From the NCBI GenBank assembly GCA_020747015.1, contig JAGTJM010000091.1, positions 47,500-111,499 of the forward strand: a stretch of 64,000 nucleotides of DNA. The letters run 5' to 3'. Both the position numbers and the translations under genes were made by a program. The notes below the pieces were generated by a model, which saw only the letters and a list, made by a program, of their open reading frames with translations, did not search any database and was not told the origin of the DNA. Origin of the DNA: Pyrenochaeta sp. MPI-SDFR-AT-0127 (lineage: Eukaryota > Ascomycota > Dothideomycetes > Pleosporales > Cucurbitariaceae). Position 1 is the first letter of the stretch, and every line of letters starts with the position of its first letter. Shown piece after piece: positions 21,249-33,032 of the stretch.

Positions 21249-21860
21249 ATGGCCCACGCAGTTATTCCTGGTGGTGATTACTACGGTTACCAATCTAAAT
21301 CTGCTGCAGCGTCGCTTTCGCCATCGTCATTGATGCTCTGGGGCGTTGGTGCTTCTCTGATTGGAATCATTATTGCATGCCTCATCGATATCGTCTCAGA
21401 CACCCCGACAGATGTTCCAGATCAAGAGAAAAGCTATACACCCGGCAAAACATCTCTAGACATGAATACCAAATGTTTCAAAGATGCCCTTGGCAAGGTG
21501 GTGCTACGGTGCATTACCAGCGCTGTCGACACTGCCAATGGAATCTATCGTTCCGTCACTGCGAACGACAAGGGCCTCATCAAACACGATATCTACACAA
21601 AAGTACGGATAGAGTTTCAATCATGGTGCCGCAGAGCAGCAGGACTTCCGCAAGTCTCCCCACAGATCAACAAGGTCCAAGGTCCGAATGCCTCCCTTCA
21701 CCTTGCCGATGCTTATGTCTTCAGTCCGGAGTCAGCCTACACCTGGAAAGCTGAAGAGATTTTCGAACCTGAGGTCGTGGAGCAGATCTTACAAGCTACA
21801 CGTATGAGCTTTGCAGAACATCTGAAGGTCAAAGTTGATGCGTCCAGCAAAATGCTTTGA
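21249..21860 (+). CDS. Single-TM hypothetical protein
   Basis: Unrecognised 203-residue protein, intronless. The frame extends upstream to 21147, but the Met at 21249 gives the more natural N-terminus. It has a short polar N-terminus, one strong membrane helix at about residues 30-50 ('LMLWGVGASLIGIIIACL'), and a soluble ~150-residue C-terminal domain without known motifs that ends in a predicted helical segment. Topology is probably N-out/C-in or a type III anchor; it could also be a signal anchor. Codon use and length argue that it is a real gene. No function can be assigned; its place downstream of the monooxygenase may be accidental. Confidence 0.65.
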   Translation: MAHAVIPGGDYYGYQSKSAAASLSPSSLMLWGVGASLIGIIIACLIDIVSDTPTDVPDQEKSYTPGKTSLDMNTKCFKDALGKVVLRCITSAVDTANGIYRSVTANDKGLIKHDIYTKVRIEFQSWCRRAAGLPQVSPQINKVQGPNASLHLADAYVFSPESAYTWKAEEIFEPEVVEQILQATRMSFAEHLKVKVDASSKML

Positions 21861-22439
21861 GCGTGGAGGACTTCCGAGGGCGCAGGGAAGTTATGCGGAA
21901 GGCGCAAGATGACCGGTAGATGGATACTACAGATCTAGCTAGGGACTAAGATACTAACTGCGGAGCTAGGAAGGAGCGCACAGTTACAAGACAGATATAG
22001 TATGCGATAAGATTTGTTCAGTGATCATAGTTCCGAGACCGGCAAACAGGTGTGGCCATCTCCTCTGCAGAGCGGGAGGACAGGAGGCTCTCCACAAAGC
22101 CAAAGGCTGGGTCGATTACATGTGTAGATTTTAGACAGGTGGATGCTTTGAAATTGTGAATTTTTAAAAAAAAAACTCGATTTTGTAATTCTAGGAATAT
22201 CCAAACGTCGTTCAGCATGCTAGGTGTGCCGAGGACATTCGAGAAAGTATGCTGAAGCAAAATGGATATGTGATGGGGAAAAGGAGATGGCAACACAAAG
22301 GATTGATGTTGTAAATTTCGAACAGAGGAGCTGTACTGCTTTTCTTTGGTTTAATAATAACAACATAGTTCTTTGACAGGCATCCATTCCGAGTTGCTCT
22401 CCTGGAGCAATCCCTTCACCTGCAGACCTACGACAATCT
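21861..22439. other. Convergent 3' flank, no gene seen
   Basis: The stretch lies between the 3' ends of the single-TM gene (plus) and the MAPEG gene (minus). It includes an A-rich run near 22165-22173 and nothing else recognisable. Confidence 0.4.
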
Positions 22440-23023
22440 CTACGCGAAAGCAAAGTCAAACGCCGCCTTGGCCGCCATCAACACCATCGAGTAATGCGCA
22501 ACCATCCAAAGCGCACCATAGTACCTCCCCTTGCCACCCTCACTACCGCTATTTGTGTACCCAATGGCGTAAATAACGCGATTCACACTCCACACGGCGC
22601 CCAGGACGCCGACGACGACCGGGTACTTGAGGCCGGCAATGGCCATTGCGCCGAGCGCAGTGGGGTGATTCTCGTTGAAGTTCTGGTGTGAGCGCTGCGC
22701 CGCGTTGAAGGCGAGCATGGCGGTTTTGGTAGCAGGTGCGGCGGTCTGGACTTGTTCGTACGACGCGTATTCGAAGGGGTAGGGGATCTTGGCGGCTTTG
22801 CGGCGGGAGCCAACGAGGCCGCCGTGCCAGACGCCTACGAAGAAGGTGGAGACTGCGGCGAGGACGACGTAGCTAGGGTTTGTTAGGGGGTTGTGGCATG
22901 AGGCTTGAAGAGAGGCTTGAGAAGAGGCTTGGAGAATGCCGAGCCATTGGCAAGACTGGACGTGTAGGAATGAAATTGGAGCTGTACGTACCCATAATCT
23001 TGTGGAATCTCAATGATGGCCAT
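22440..23023 (-). CDS. MAPEG-family microsomal glutathione S-transferase (MGST3-like)
   Basis: Small integral membrane enzyme of 154 residues, probably in the ER or outer mitochondrial membrane, that conjugates or reduces lipophilic peroxides with glutathione. Two exons: 23023-22992 and 22872-22440; the intron joins 'MAIIEIPQDYG' to 'YVVLAAVSTFFVGVWHG' in phase. The family block 'FNAAQRSHQNFNENHPTAL' (RxHxN-E-P) is the glutathione-binding signature of MGST2/3-type MAPEG proteins. Four membrane helices are visible, the last being 'MVAHYSMVLMAAKAAFDFA'. The length fits the family (~150). No unusual residue was noticed. Confidence 0.92.
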
Positions 23024-23819
23024 CTTGTGGTGCTGTTTGCGGTTGCTGTGCTGTTTTCAGACCTGGTCACTGAATCGATGATTGTTGCTCAGTGGGGCTC
23101 AATTGAACACTTCTAGTTGCCTATTGCAAGTGGGATATTGCTCTCCTTTTGTACTTTTCCCCCGTTTTGCAGTAGAAGTGGATAGAATTCTTTTCACGCG
23201 CAACACATGTGTTCAGATGGTGGACTAGTTTCAACGGGCGGGCGATCGGCTCAACATCTCGCCGACGGGTCTATGGTCGTGGAAGTCCGCAGCGGTGCAC
23301 AAGGCATCGTTGAATAGCATGTTGTGCTTCGTGCAACATTACAGTGGGAATGTGTACGTCGTCGCTGGCGGCCTAAATATGATCGCGATGAGATGAGGAC
23401 GAATATTTTCGGCGTTTGGAAGTATGGGGTGAGATTATGGGTGTCTTGGCCCACATGATGTTGCTTCAGCAGCAGACGCACTGCGTGGTCGAGATACACC
23501 TTGTGGAACCGTAAAACAAGAAGAATGAAACTATCGAGGCACACAGGACATAATGTATACCATCCGGTGTTTCCTCGCGAGCTCGTCATTTCGGCGCCGG
23601 ATGTCGACGAATCGCAGATTACTATTCTGATCAAGGCATCGGGTCTACCGGACGAAAAAGATTCCGGCGAGGCCGCAATTCGCGATGATAGTAGGATGAT
23701 AGCAAGGGCGGCTGGGCCATTTCACACTGGAAAATGCTCACATCGATCCATGAGACGCGCAGTCATGACCATGCTGTTCGAGATGCTGCATTCGACGATA
23801 GATCTTCCTGCTCTGGATT
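23024..23819. other. Intergenic 0.8 kb
   Basis: Promoter side of the MAPEG gene and 3' flank of DHFR. A plus-strand frame (23501-23956) overlaps the DHFR 3' end antisense and looks like a shadow. No RNA or repeat was seen. Confidence 0.4.
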
Positions 23820-24539
23820 TCATTCCCTTTCATACATGCAAAACTCAAACTTCACACCCTGTTCCTCTATCCCACCCTCCTGTACTTGCTCCCCTGTATA
23901 TTCCGCCAATTCCTTTCTACTTGCATTCCTCCAAAATGTCGTCTCTTCCAGGTTGACTGGAAAAAATGTATCACACTCGTACTCCTCTTGTATCTTTGTA
24001 AGCAGCACTCGCTTCGTCTGCGGGAGTTCGAGAGCAGTTTGGTATATGCTTGCGCCGCCGATGACAAATATTTGTTCCACCTCTAGGCCCTTAGTGGACG
24101 TGAATGCCGGGTCCACTAATTGAGACAGTGCATCCACGATGCCTGATGCTACAATAGGTCCCTCGACGTCATTTGGTTTATCCAATTGCGCTCGGAACTC
24201 CTCCGGCTTCCTTGTAATAACAATGTTCAGGCGATCCTTCAACGGTCTGAATTTTGGTGGTATGCTATCCCACGTTTTGCGACCCATAAGCACTGCATTG
24301 ATCTTCCTTAAGCCTTGCTGTGGGTTTGGTGGAGCAGACACTCTTTTAGTGACGCGTGCAAAGTATCCCATCTCCTTCTTGAGTTGTGGCCATGGTAGAC
24401 CCCCGCCTTTACCAATGCCAAGGGAGGGCGTTGCGGCGAGTATGAGTGTTAGCGGAGGCGTTGGTGGCATCGTGGACAAGCTGGCGGTAGTTGATGTGGT
24501 GGAGGGAGTTTCGATGGGAAGCGAGGTGGAATTGGACAT
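23820..24539 (-). CDS. DFR1: Dihydrofolate reductase
   Basis: Intronless 239-residue NADPH-dependent DHFR that regenerates tetrahydrofolate for thymidylate and purine synthesis. After a ~28-residue Ser/Thr/Pro-rich extension the DHFR fold begins with 'LTLILAATPSLGIGKGGGLP' and the active-site stretch 'WPQLKKEM', whose acidic residue corresponds to the folate-binding Asp/Glu. The NADPH-binding block is 'NAVLMGRKTWDSIP', then 'RPLKDRLNIVITR' and 'IFVIGGASIYQTAL' (the conserved GG-x2-IY loop). The C-terminus reads 'GVKFEFCMYERE'. Fungal DHFRs are commonly longer than the ~160-residue bacterial type because of insertions, as here. Essential housekeeping gene, cytosolic or nuclear. Confidence 0.97.
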   Translation of the reverse strand: MSNSTSLPIETPSTTSTTASLSTMPPTPPLTLILAATPSLGIGKGGGLPWPQLKKEMGYFARVTKRVSAPPNPQQGLRKINAVLMGRKTWDSIPPKFRPLKDRLNIVITRKPEEFRAQLDKPNDVEGPIVASGIVDALSQLVDPAFTSTKGLEVEQIFVIGGASIYQTALELPQTKRVLLTKIQEEYECDTFFPVNLEETTFWRNASRKELAEYTGEQVQEGGIEEQGVKFEFCMYERE

Positions 24540-25175
24540 TGCGCGAACAGATATGAAGCTATCATGCAGCCAGACTCAAAAAATGAGTAGGTGGTCGCAA
24601 GGTTAGCAAAGGAAAGTCTGGTGGGTGGACAATGATTGTTTGTGCATACGGTTCAAATGACGTGAGGGGTGCAAGCAACGCGCTAACAAGGCGAGAATCG
24701 AGACGCGAGGCAACGTGACTTGGACTTGGACTATCAATCACTTTGTTGATGAGCGAATCAGAGTAGTGTAGGCGAAACATACTTGACTTTGTTACGACTT
24801 TGATACTCCCGTAGGACAACCGCTATGGTATAATACACGGGCATTGAGCCCTTGTTGCGCACAGAAAAATCCAACACCAGAAGCCAGTTGCCAAACGCTC
24901 GCTTGCGCTGCATCATTCTTTCATAGCCTTTCCACCCCGCTCGCCAAGTTGAAGAGACAGAACGCCTATAATTACACCTTCCAATGCCGCTCCCGCATTA
25001 ACCATGTGTATGAAGAAGCAAGATCCCATAAAGCCCAGTTCATACAACGTCCATTGTGTCCCGAATTTTCCAATGGGTATCTCGTGATAGCCAAAGGCTT
25101 CCTGTGCAGCAGAAATTTCAAAGCCTTTCACATGGTCCACTATCGCTTCGGTGGTGAGTGTGGCGGTGTGCGATA
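24540..25175. other. Promoter of DHFR and 3' flank of the PP4R3 gene
   Basis: A minus-strand 75-codon frame at 24913-25140 lies inside the likely 3' UTR of the PP4R3 gene and has no recognised domain. Nothing else was identified. Confidence 0.4.
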
Positions 25176-28141
25176 CTATTCGCCTTCTCCGCCATCACCA
25201 CCACTCTTCAGCGGAAGGGAGAGCGATATCTTCTTGGGTCCTCCGCTGTTGTCTTTGCCGGAAGTAATATTTGGTGATTTCCGGCGCAAGCTCCGCAGGC
25301 TGCCTGTGCTGGCATTGCTAGCTGTTGAAGCGCGGCGTTTGGGTCCAGCAGAAGTGGAGATGCTAGCAAGTAACTCGTCCTCTTCGTCCTCTTCTCTGCG
25401 CCGCTTTTCTGAGATGCGCTCAGGCGGTGATCCTGTTGCTGTTGACTTTGGTGACGTGACTTCTTTGCGGTCTTGTGTTGCTGTCGAGAGCTTGTGAGCG
25501 GAGACGGGAACATCTCCTGCCAGAATGTCCATGTCATCTTCATCTGCGTCATCGTCGGGATAGTTGACGAGGGGTCGCACCGGCGAGGCGCCATTCGTGA
25601 TAAGCTTCCCAGCACTGGGTAAGTGATCATCTTCATCATCTGATGTGTTAAAATAGGCCTCTTCGTCCGCATCTACATCTTTCAAGCCGTGACCCCACTT
25701 GCCACCATTGACGGTTCCAGTGAGTCGGGCTGGTGTATCACTATCCACACTGGTGAATGAGTGTTCCAGCTCTTGAGTTGTCACCGGTTCGTGCATTTGG
25801 TCATATCGTAGTATTAAGTTTTGGAAGGTGTCGACATAGGTTATTACCTGGAGCTTCTCCCGGTAGGTCTCCACAAGGTGTTGAACAATCATCTTAATAT
25901 TCTCGCGCTTGATGAACTCGAACAGTTCCAAGCATGCGGAATTCAGGAGGTTGTCGCGGGGCATGGTGTCGAACAATATCTTCAAAATCGGTTCGAATAG
26001 TTGGTGCTGAATGATCTGACGGTTGTGGGTCTCATCGTGGAATCCAATGACGGTGCGAAAGTATTTAAGCGCAGCTAGGTCTTGTTAGAGATGAAAGGAA
26101 GGTAGTTGTACTTGAACTCACTCAGCTTTAGGTGCTTCTCTGGACAATCCATGAGCTGAGCGACCCGCGCGGCTAGGCCTTCCGACAAGATGAAGTATTT
26201 GCTACGGAATGAATGCTGTCGAATAAAGAAGCAAAGAACTTCTACCAGATGAGCGTACAGTGACACTTCCTGCATGGAAAGGTCGTCCACTGCTGATTGT
26301 TAGCGGAGTGTGCGATGGGCTTTATGAAGGGGTGCACTTACTTGATTGTCTGCTCTCGAGGTCCTTGAGAGGCTGGAATAGCTTGCGTGCAGACTCATCG
26401 TAGAAGTTCTGAATGAAAGAGTCGGTTTGAGGTATTGATGGTAATTGGCCTCTCATCTTCGCCAGAAAATCGCTGTTTGTCCGCCCAAGTGCTTCTATGG
26501 ATGCAGAGTTGGCATTTGGGTCGAGCAGGATTTTAATGGCATCGGCCATTTGCGCCTTAACTCCCAGATCTACCTCGATCAAGAGTAGTTCGATAAGCGT
26601 GTCGGTTAGAGGCTTCGATTTCTCTTGAATGGCTTTGAAGATGTAGCTCCGCACCATTAGAGCGTCGTGGTCGATGAGTGAAACCAGGATGTCTGTTCCT
26701 GCTACACGCACGGAGGCATCTTGATGCTTGAGTGCAAATTGTATGACTTCTAGTAAGCCATTGCTGATGAAGTTTTGGTATAGTTGCGCTCGGCCGTTGG
26801 CCTGCAAGCTCTTTGCAATGGCACAACACTGTTGGATGAACAGCACGGCGTCCTTCTTTCGGAGAAGGCTTTGTTCCTTGGGGCCAAAGATGCCGAAAAG
26901 CTCTTTCAAGAATGGGCCGTTTGCTTGCAGGTGCTGAACAATGTCGACTTGGTGAAAGAATATGAGCGAATTGAGGACGGAGAATGTGGGGTCGTCGAGT
27001 ATGCGCGCAAGAACAACATCTTTCAAGTACTGCAATCGGTATGTGTAGTGAATCTTTCGCTTGATGCTGTCGTCTTCGATTCTAACAACTTCTTTGAACT
27101 TTGATTCGTCGGCGAGATATTGACGGTGGTTTGCCTTGTGCAGAGGGAAATCCGGATCATCTGTAGAATGTCAGATAAGCGGTAAGATGCCAAAAGGTAT
27201 AAAGACTCACACTCCAAAGCCCCAACGACGCCTAGCACTACCGAATCTGTTACTACGTATTCGATGATGGAGGTGTCGTTGAGCAGAATGAGCATCTTCA
27301 TGATGCTGCATAACCGGTGGAGGTCAGACACGCTCTCCAAGTCCTCGGCCATGTCCACAAGAGGAATGAGCTTGGGGATGTAGTCTTGAGCGAGGATGAA
27401 CTTGGCTAGGGCTTCGCGACCGCCGGGCGTCGAGTTTGCTGCGCGCATATGGTTCTCGATCTCGTGGAGGTTGCCGAGGTCGGGGTTTGGAAGTAAGATG
27501 GGGCTCATGTGATCGATGTCATCAGAAAGACCGTCGTCTACGGCGAGTTAGTTACTATGGATAGATGAAAAGCGCCAGGGTTCACATACCCTGTGCGAGT
27601 GCCTGCAAGCGCGACTGCACTTCATTCACAAAATCCCTGTCTTGTATCAGCGCTCTGACCTCCATGTCGCCTGCTCTGTCTGCTCACCATATGCTGGCGC
27701 AGCCCTCGGGCTCCTGGAAGCTGAGGGCCATATCCGTGCCATTCTGCTCGGTCCATACTATGAGGGTGTCTGCACACGGTTAGCCACCGCTCGTGAAGCT
27801 CGTATTGACGCGCTTGTACCCTGCTGCTTCTGGTAGCCGTCATCTTTGGAGATTCGTGTCTCGAGCAGCTGTCGCGCCTGGTCGTCTTCGGACACGACGA
27901 CAATCCTCGCTTCCTCTTGCTGTGGTCGCACACGTTAGCTCAGAACCGTGCAGCGCTTTGCAGGCAGCGATCATGTCGCAGAGGCGCAGATTTGCGCCTC
28001 GAAGGATTGTCGGAGGGGTAGACGTACACTTGCCACTACGCCTCTGCAGAAACCCGTGCCCCTGTCGAACCAGTCATTGTTCTTGAGCTCGTAGACTTTG
28101 ACGCGCTTCCGATCGTTCGCTGGTGGCGTATTCAACGCCAT
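25176..28141 (-). CDS. PSY2: Protein phosphatase 4 regulatory subunit 3 (Psy2/SMEK)
   Basis: Nuclear regulatory subunit that directs PP4 (Pph3) to targets such as phosphorylated H2AX and Rad53 after DNA damage. About 851 residues in eight exons: 28141-28028, 27919-27820, 27769-27688, 27636-27590, 27537-27211, 27160-26342, ~26292-26122, 26074-25176; every join keeps phase. The first four exons form the EVH1/PH-like domain ('RVKVYELKNNDWFDRGTG', 'ARIVVVSEDD', 'TLIVWTEQNGTDMALSFQ'). Residues ~160-620 are the SMK-1/armadillo-like region ('DPDFPLHKANHRQYLADESK', 'DDPTFSVLNSLIFFHQVDIV'). The C-terminal ~200 residues are acidic and low-complexity ('DDDADEDDMDI') with a basic KRRR run, a probable nuclear localisation signal. 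The start of exon 7 is ambiguous between two CAG acceptors 3 bp apart. Confidence 0.95.
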
Positions 28142-31100
28142 GCTAAAGGAGAGGCTCCGGGGACACACTCCGGCCGGGGTGCAAACACCCTCCGGAGTGA
28201 AGCGCGCGCTCGCGACTATATGCGCAGCGTCGTGTGGGCAGCTGGCGGTCGGTGCCGGGACGGTGAGGGGATTGGGGGTGGGTCGATGGAAGCGCGCTGG
28301 CGATGACGAGGTTGGGCGCTAGCGACGGCGAGCTTAGCAGCGACAGCGACAGCGACAGGACAGGCGAGGGCCGGCTGGTAGACACACGATGGTGCGGCGG
28401 CGGGGGGAGACGAGCGTCGATGGACGGTGGTGATGGGGGGTGTCGTGGTCGCCGCGGGCTCTCTTGGACGGCTGCTGGGCTGTCGCGTCCTGAGTTCGGT
28501 GCCGGTGCGTGCGTGCCAGTTCCGGGAGACAAGCGGGCTAACGCAATTAGTCTAGGCCGGCTACCGCAATGATAAGATAAGCTAGCAAAAGTCTGGACCG
28601 TTCAGCCGCAACACCACGGTGAACCCTGAATCTGGCTGGGATGCGGAGAGTGCTCAAGTGCGCGAGATGCTGCGGAGGGGCGGGAGGATGGCGCCACGGT
28701 GCGTTGCTGCGTGGGAGCAGTCCTCGGTTCAAGTCATGGCGGGTGCCCACACGGTGCGCCTGCCGAGCTGACGCAATTCCCCGCTTGGCGCGACCCTTCT
28801 CGCAGCCTCACTTTGCCGCCAGGGTCACGTTGCTGAGATGACAGTGATTGCAGTACACATATACAGCCTCTAGCTCACAGTTTTGTTGCAAATGCGGTGC
28901 TCCAAAGTTGGACAGCTTCGGTTTTGAACTCTGCGTGTGTCATTGTCTCACGAGAAACTTGTCACGTTTTGTTTACTCTCACGCCTACCCTTCTTATCAA
29001 AGAGTGCTGTCGTTAAGTCATAGCACCTGGCACTATAGCATATCTACTAACTTTGGAGATTTGAGAGAGTCCGTCCTCATCAGCCTCCAGTCGCACGTCT
29101 AGAACGGATGCTCAGTTAGCAATGATGCTCTTTAGCTAGGAAGAATAAAGACGAGCCTGAGATTATTGCGGTTGAGATCGCCAGCGCAGGCCATGCAAAG
29201 GCTGCGGGCTTCAGGTTCCATCTACAATGCAAAGGATTCAGGTGATCGAATGCCATGAACTCGTGCAAGTACCGCCGTTTGAGACTCTTTGCCCAAGTGA
29301 CTCCTGATGAGCATCCAACCAAGGGACTGCTCCAATCAGATAGTAGACTTGAACCTTCATCTTGAGCCAAGAAACCCACTCTAAACACCAGACGATGATG
29401 AACTATAATATCCTCTGAAGAATCAAAATGTTCATCATCCTCACGCGAACTTTGCAGTACCTAGCATAAGCAGCTTCGTACTTCCCCACAAACACTCATA
29501 TGCTATGTATGAATTCAGATACTTAGACGCATCGTTGCGACTCAGTACCCACACCTGAGTCTTGATGTCCCAAGACGTCGGGAGCAGTAGCGTGGCGAGC
29601 TAAACAAGATCTGCCTCGTATATCTCCCGCCGGCATCCATTTTTGATCATCATCCCACCATCTGCTTATCAAGGATGTCGTCGGAAGATTACCATCAATA
29701 TCCACGCACGTTCCACCGGATCAATCATCACAGGGAAGAGCTAATCACCTTTCGACAATTTATCCAAGCTCACTAACTCCAAACTAGTTTTGTTGCTGCA
29801 ACGGTAAGACCCGCTTCACACAACGAGCGCCACTGCCAACGGCGCTTTGACGAGAACCTTGTCGTCCACGTTCCGCAGGTCCTTCCGCCCGTTGGTTAGG
29901 GCATGTCTATCGATTGCAGTAGTCCATTCCAGAACCCTGTCTACCGTAGTACTGCCGTCTCGTTTCAGCTGGAGGTTGATAGAGCCCCCTGAAGATCTGT
30001 CCCAACGTTGAGCAAGTATGCAGCCTTATCGAAATGTGGTTGTTTACACTCTCCGAGTCAATTGACACAACGACGCCTCACAACGGCTATCAACCCTGTC
30101 TCGCGGTTCACGCGCCGCAAGCAAATGATCTCCACAAGATCTTCTCCTTTGAAATTGTCCGCTCTGATCATTCTAGTACGCTCTAACAATCGTAGTGTCC
30201 GCATTGTATGCCTTGTCTGTACTAACAACTTCATACATAACAGAAGGGGACTGTGGCTAATGCGCTGAATTTGTTAACTCTTCTACTGACTCACGAGGTT
30301 TCAATTGCAGGTACATTCCTGGGGTAATTTGTCATCCGATTCAAACGCCTTAGATATCTCTTCCGCCAGAATCAGTACACATGCAGGCAATATAACAATG
30401 TAGAAATCACTTCACATTTCCAGCTACCATCTGACATTGTTCAGTGAACAAGCCCCTTGAAGAGCGACTCTAATACATTCCCACAAGGTGACTCTTTTGG
30501 TATTGATAAGGGTCACCAGAGCACACCAATCCTTGATGAAACGAACATATCCGTGCAGTAGTCAGGACAGGGACCAGTTTTAAGACACCAAACATTTGAG
30601 CCGTGCCTTATACAGGCTAGCCTCCTGTCTAATGCACGAGAAAGGGTGGCATCCCTGTCCTGCGGCCAGCCGTTAGTCCAGGAACGTGGCGTCGAGGTGC
30701 AGCACTGTCGTCGGGTAGCATGCCCGAATGACACCCCAACCTCCACAATGGTAAAATGACAAAGAAAAATGAAGGATATGTATGAGTGACCACAAGGAGA
30801 GGAAGAGTTGTTGTACATTTATGCAACTAACAGAATATCCTGCCAGTTACGCTGAATAGCGTCATCCCTGATGATCATCTGCTAGGGCAAGCTTTGTACT
30901 GCACAACAGTAAGCGAAACCTACGACTTTCGTTTCTTTATCAGAATCTAGATTTAGCACTCGAGTCATTAGCAAAGTCAACGAATTCTAGCTTAGCTTAG
31001 AATGCAAAGTTTCGCTACAGACTTTGGCCGATCTCAGGGTAATGCTAGTGCAGTAACATGAACAAGAATGGACGCTGGCACCTAACGATGAGCTATGGAG

Positions 31101-31439
31101 ATTCGTTCTTCTGAACACTATACAGGTCCAAAAAAGCCAGCACAAGGAGCAACCCATCAGGGGGCACCATTTCCAGGGTAGGGACAAAAGTAAGGGATCT
31201 CTCAAAGCCCATAGCACCGGTTTGAACTACATATATAACGATCACTCGCTGTTCTCGACAAGTGAAACATTCACATACCACTTCTCATAACTACGTCTTC
31301 TTTGGACATGCGATGCTCAGTGGATCTCATCTGGTTCTTGCACAGACCAGGCGTTGCCCGCTATCGATAAGCAGTGAGCTGGAGGTCCACGGAGCTCGTC
31401 CGCAATCCACTCTGCAGCCTTCAAACAAACAACACCACC
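28142..31439. other. 3.3-kb intergenic region between PSY2 and MED22 genes
   Basis: The first ~600 bp are GC-rich and hold the PSY2 promoter and 5' UTR; the last few hundred bp lead into MED22. ORFs of up to 129 codons occur on both strands but show no domain, no family motif and no splice partner. A GGTTCAAGTC string near 28730 resembles a tRNA T-loop, but no paired arms surround it. Only the short CAGCGA repeat listed separately stands out. Confidence 0.45.
28338..28358. repeat. Short hexanucleotide repeat (CAGCGA)n
   Basis: About 3.5 tandem copies of CAGCGA within the GC-rich leader region upstream of PSY2. A simple microsatellite. Confidence 0.8.
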
Positions 31440-32127
31440 ATGAATCCTTCAGAGCGCACGCAAGAAGCGCTGCTCGGTAAGTGAAACCATTTAATTCCCA
31501 AACCCTACGTTTTTAGGCCATACCAGCACGCCATACCTGCGCTATTTGACCAAACAACCCCCACTTCTTTGACTTGCGCCTGCTGATCGCGCTTCACAGC
31601 AAAAGCAGAGCAGCTCTGCAGCTCAATCACCGACATTCGGAATCCTGACCCATGGGGTGGAAATGGCTACCTCTCTACTATTGTGCGGACCGTGAAGATG
31701 GAGGACACAACCGACTACGGACCAGACGGACCGCTAAAGATTGACGGCGCACACGACTACGCAACGAGCGCGCACAGGGAGTTGCTTATCAAGGAGCAGA
31801 CTGCAGGGCTGGTATGTAGTTTCCTGACCTGCAAAGCCTTCCCCGAATTTCCCAGTCGAGGCGGGGATTTTGAAGTACAATCGCTGATATCTGGTGATTT
31901 AGATCAAGACAGCACAAGATATATCGACATTCATACGGGACCTGCAAGAACTCTGGCTCTTTGGCGGCCTCGATACACTCTCGGATCCTGCAGATGAGGA
32001 AGCGAACCGGACAAAGGCATTAGCGATCGCGGAAATGATCGAGACGCTCGCGAAGCAGAAACCAACGATTAAGGAGGAGAACGGGGTGCATGTAGCGGCG
32101 GAGAATACGAATGGCACGGAATCATGA
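31440..32127 (+). CDS. MED22: Mediator of RNA polymerase II transcription subunit 22 (Srb6)
   Basis: Head-module subunit of Mediator, nuclear, 157 residues. Exons 31440-31476, 31600-31811 and 31903-32127 join in phase. The start 'MNPSERTQEALLAKAEQLC' and the late block 'TAQDISTFIRDLQELWLFGG' match the two helices of the Med22/Surf5 family; 'LWLFGGLDTL' is its best-conserved signature. Between them lies a ~45-residue linker including 'TTDYGPDGPLKIDGAHDY'. The C-terminal ~35 residues are polar and ordinary. The length fits fungal Med22 (about 120-160). The short first exon (12 codons plus one base) is followed by a 123-bp intron. No other candidate family fits. Confidence 0.85.
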
Positions 32128-33032
32128 CGAGGCACAGCTGTGGGTAATTACAGAACAAGACAGGCCCGAGTTGGGGACCAGAGGGCGCAGAGGCAGGACA
32201 TGACCACAACGCAGTACCCTGGCGACGACTGCCTGCGAGACGCAACATTGTGCTCTGATTAGTGGCTGTCGTCAACACTAACGACACAAGTGGGATAACC
32301 CGCTTCTTCGTGGTCCCAGAGATGAAAGCAGGCCAGATGATGATAAGCAAGACGACTCTCAAGGCACTCACGGAGGAGAACCATGACGTAGCCTCAGATA
32401 CTTGGAACGAGAGACACATTTCCAATTCTACAAACACCAAAAAAAAATAGTCAAACTAGATGAACATCAATAGAGACTACTCGTCCTGCCAGCTTCAGAA
32501 ACTTTTATTGGACTGCTCTGCTCCCACTGTACATCTATCACGATCGTAATACTAGGTGAATATCTTCAGTACATGACATCCACGCAATCCCAATTGCAGA
32601 CACGACATGTCTATTCCAAATCCCCTCACAAACGATGTATTTGAAAACAAACATTTGAAGGAAGCAAGTAACAGCTCTCGTAAACAAATAACTTACGTAC
32701 TTTCAAGCCCATTGCGTCTCTTTTGGCTGTACACAGTGCTGCTAAACTCGTCTTGGATCTCAAGTGGGTAAAGATATGCATCAGTCTTTACGGTTTTGCA
32801 CAAAGTGAAAATTAGGCCATTGGATATTTGACACGCAATATATGTTCATGTATTATTATATCAGGCAGTTGAGTATATACGCCAATGCAAGCAGTTCCAA
32901 TAGAGTCCAAATCCTAAAAAAAAAAAAACTCCAGACCGTCACTGACAGTCAAAAACCCAGGGTATCATTATAACTCTTGCACGCAATTTTATGCTTCCTC
33001 ACTAGACCGTCCTATACAACAGGCAGACAGCC
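32128..33032. other. Convergent 3' flanks of MED22 and the lipase gene
   Basis: A/T-rich non-coding stretch with homopolymer A runs (near 32441 and 32918-32930), plausible polyadenylation surroundings for the two convergent genes. No gene was seen. Confidence 0.4.

Noticed and set aside
23501..23956. 151-codon plus-strand frame overlapping DHFR
   Set aside because: Antisense to the 3' end of a certain gene; composition follows the DHFR codons.
24913..25140. 75-codon minus-strand frame between DHFR and PSY2
   Set aside because: Lies in the likely PSY2 3' UTR and no family is recognised; kept only as a note.
28700..28790. tRNA-like GGTTCAAGTC string
   Set aside because: No acceptor, D or anticodon stem can be paired around it; the T-stem itself does not pair.
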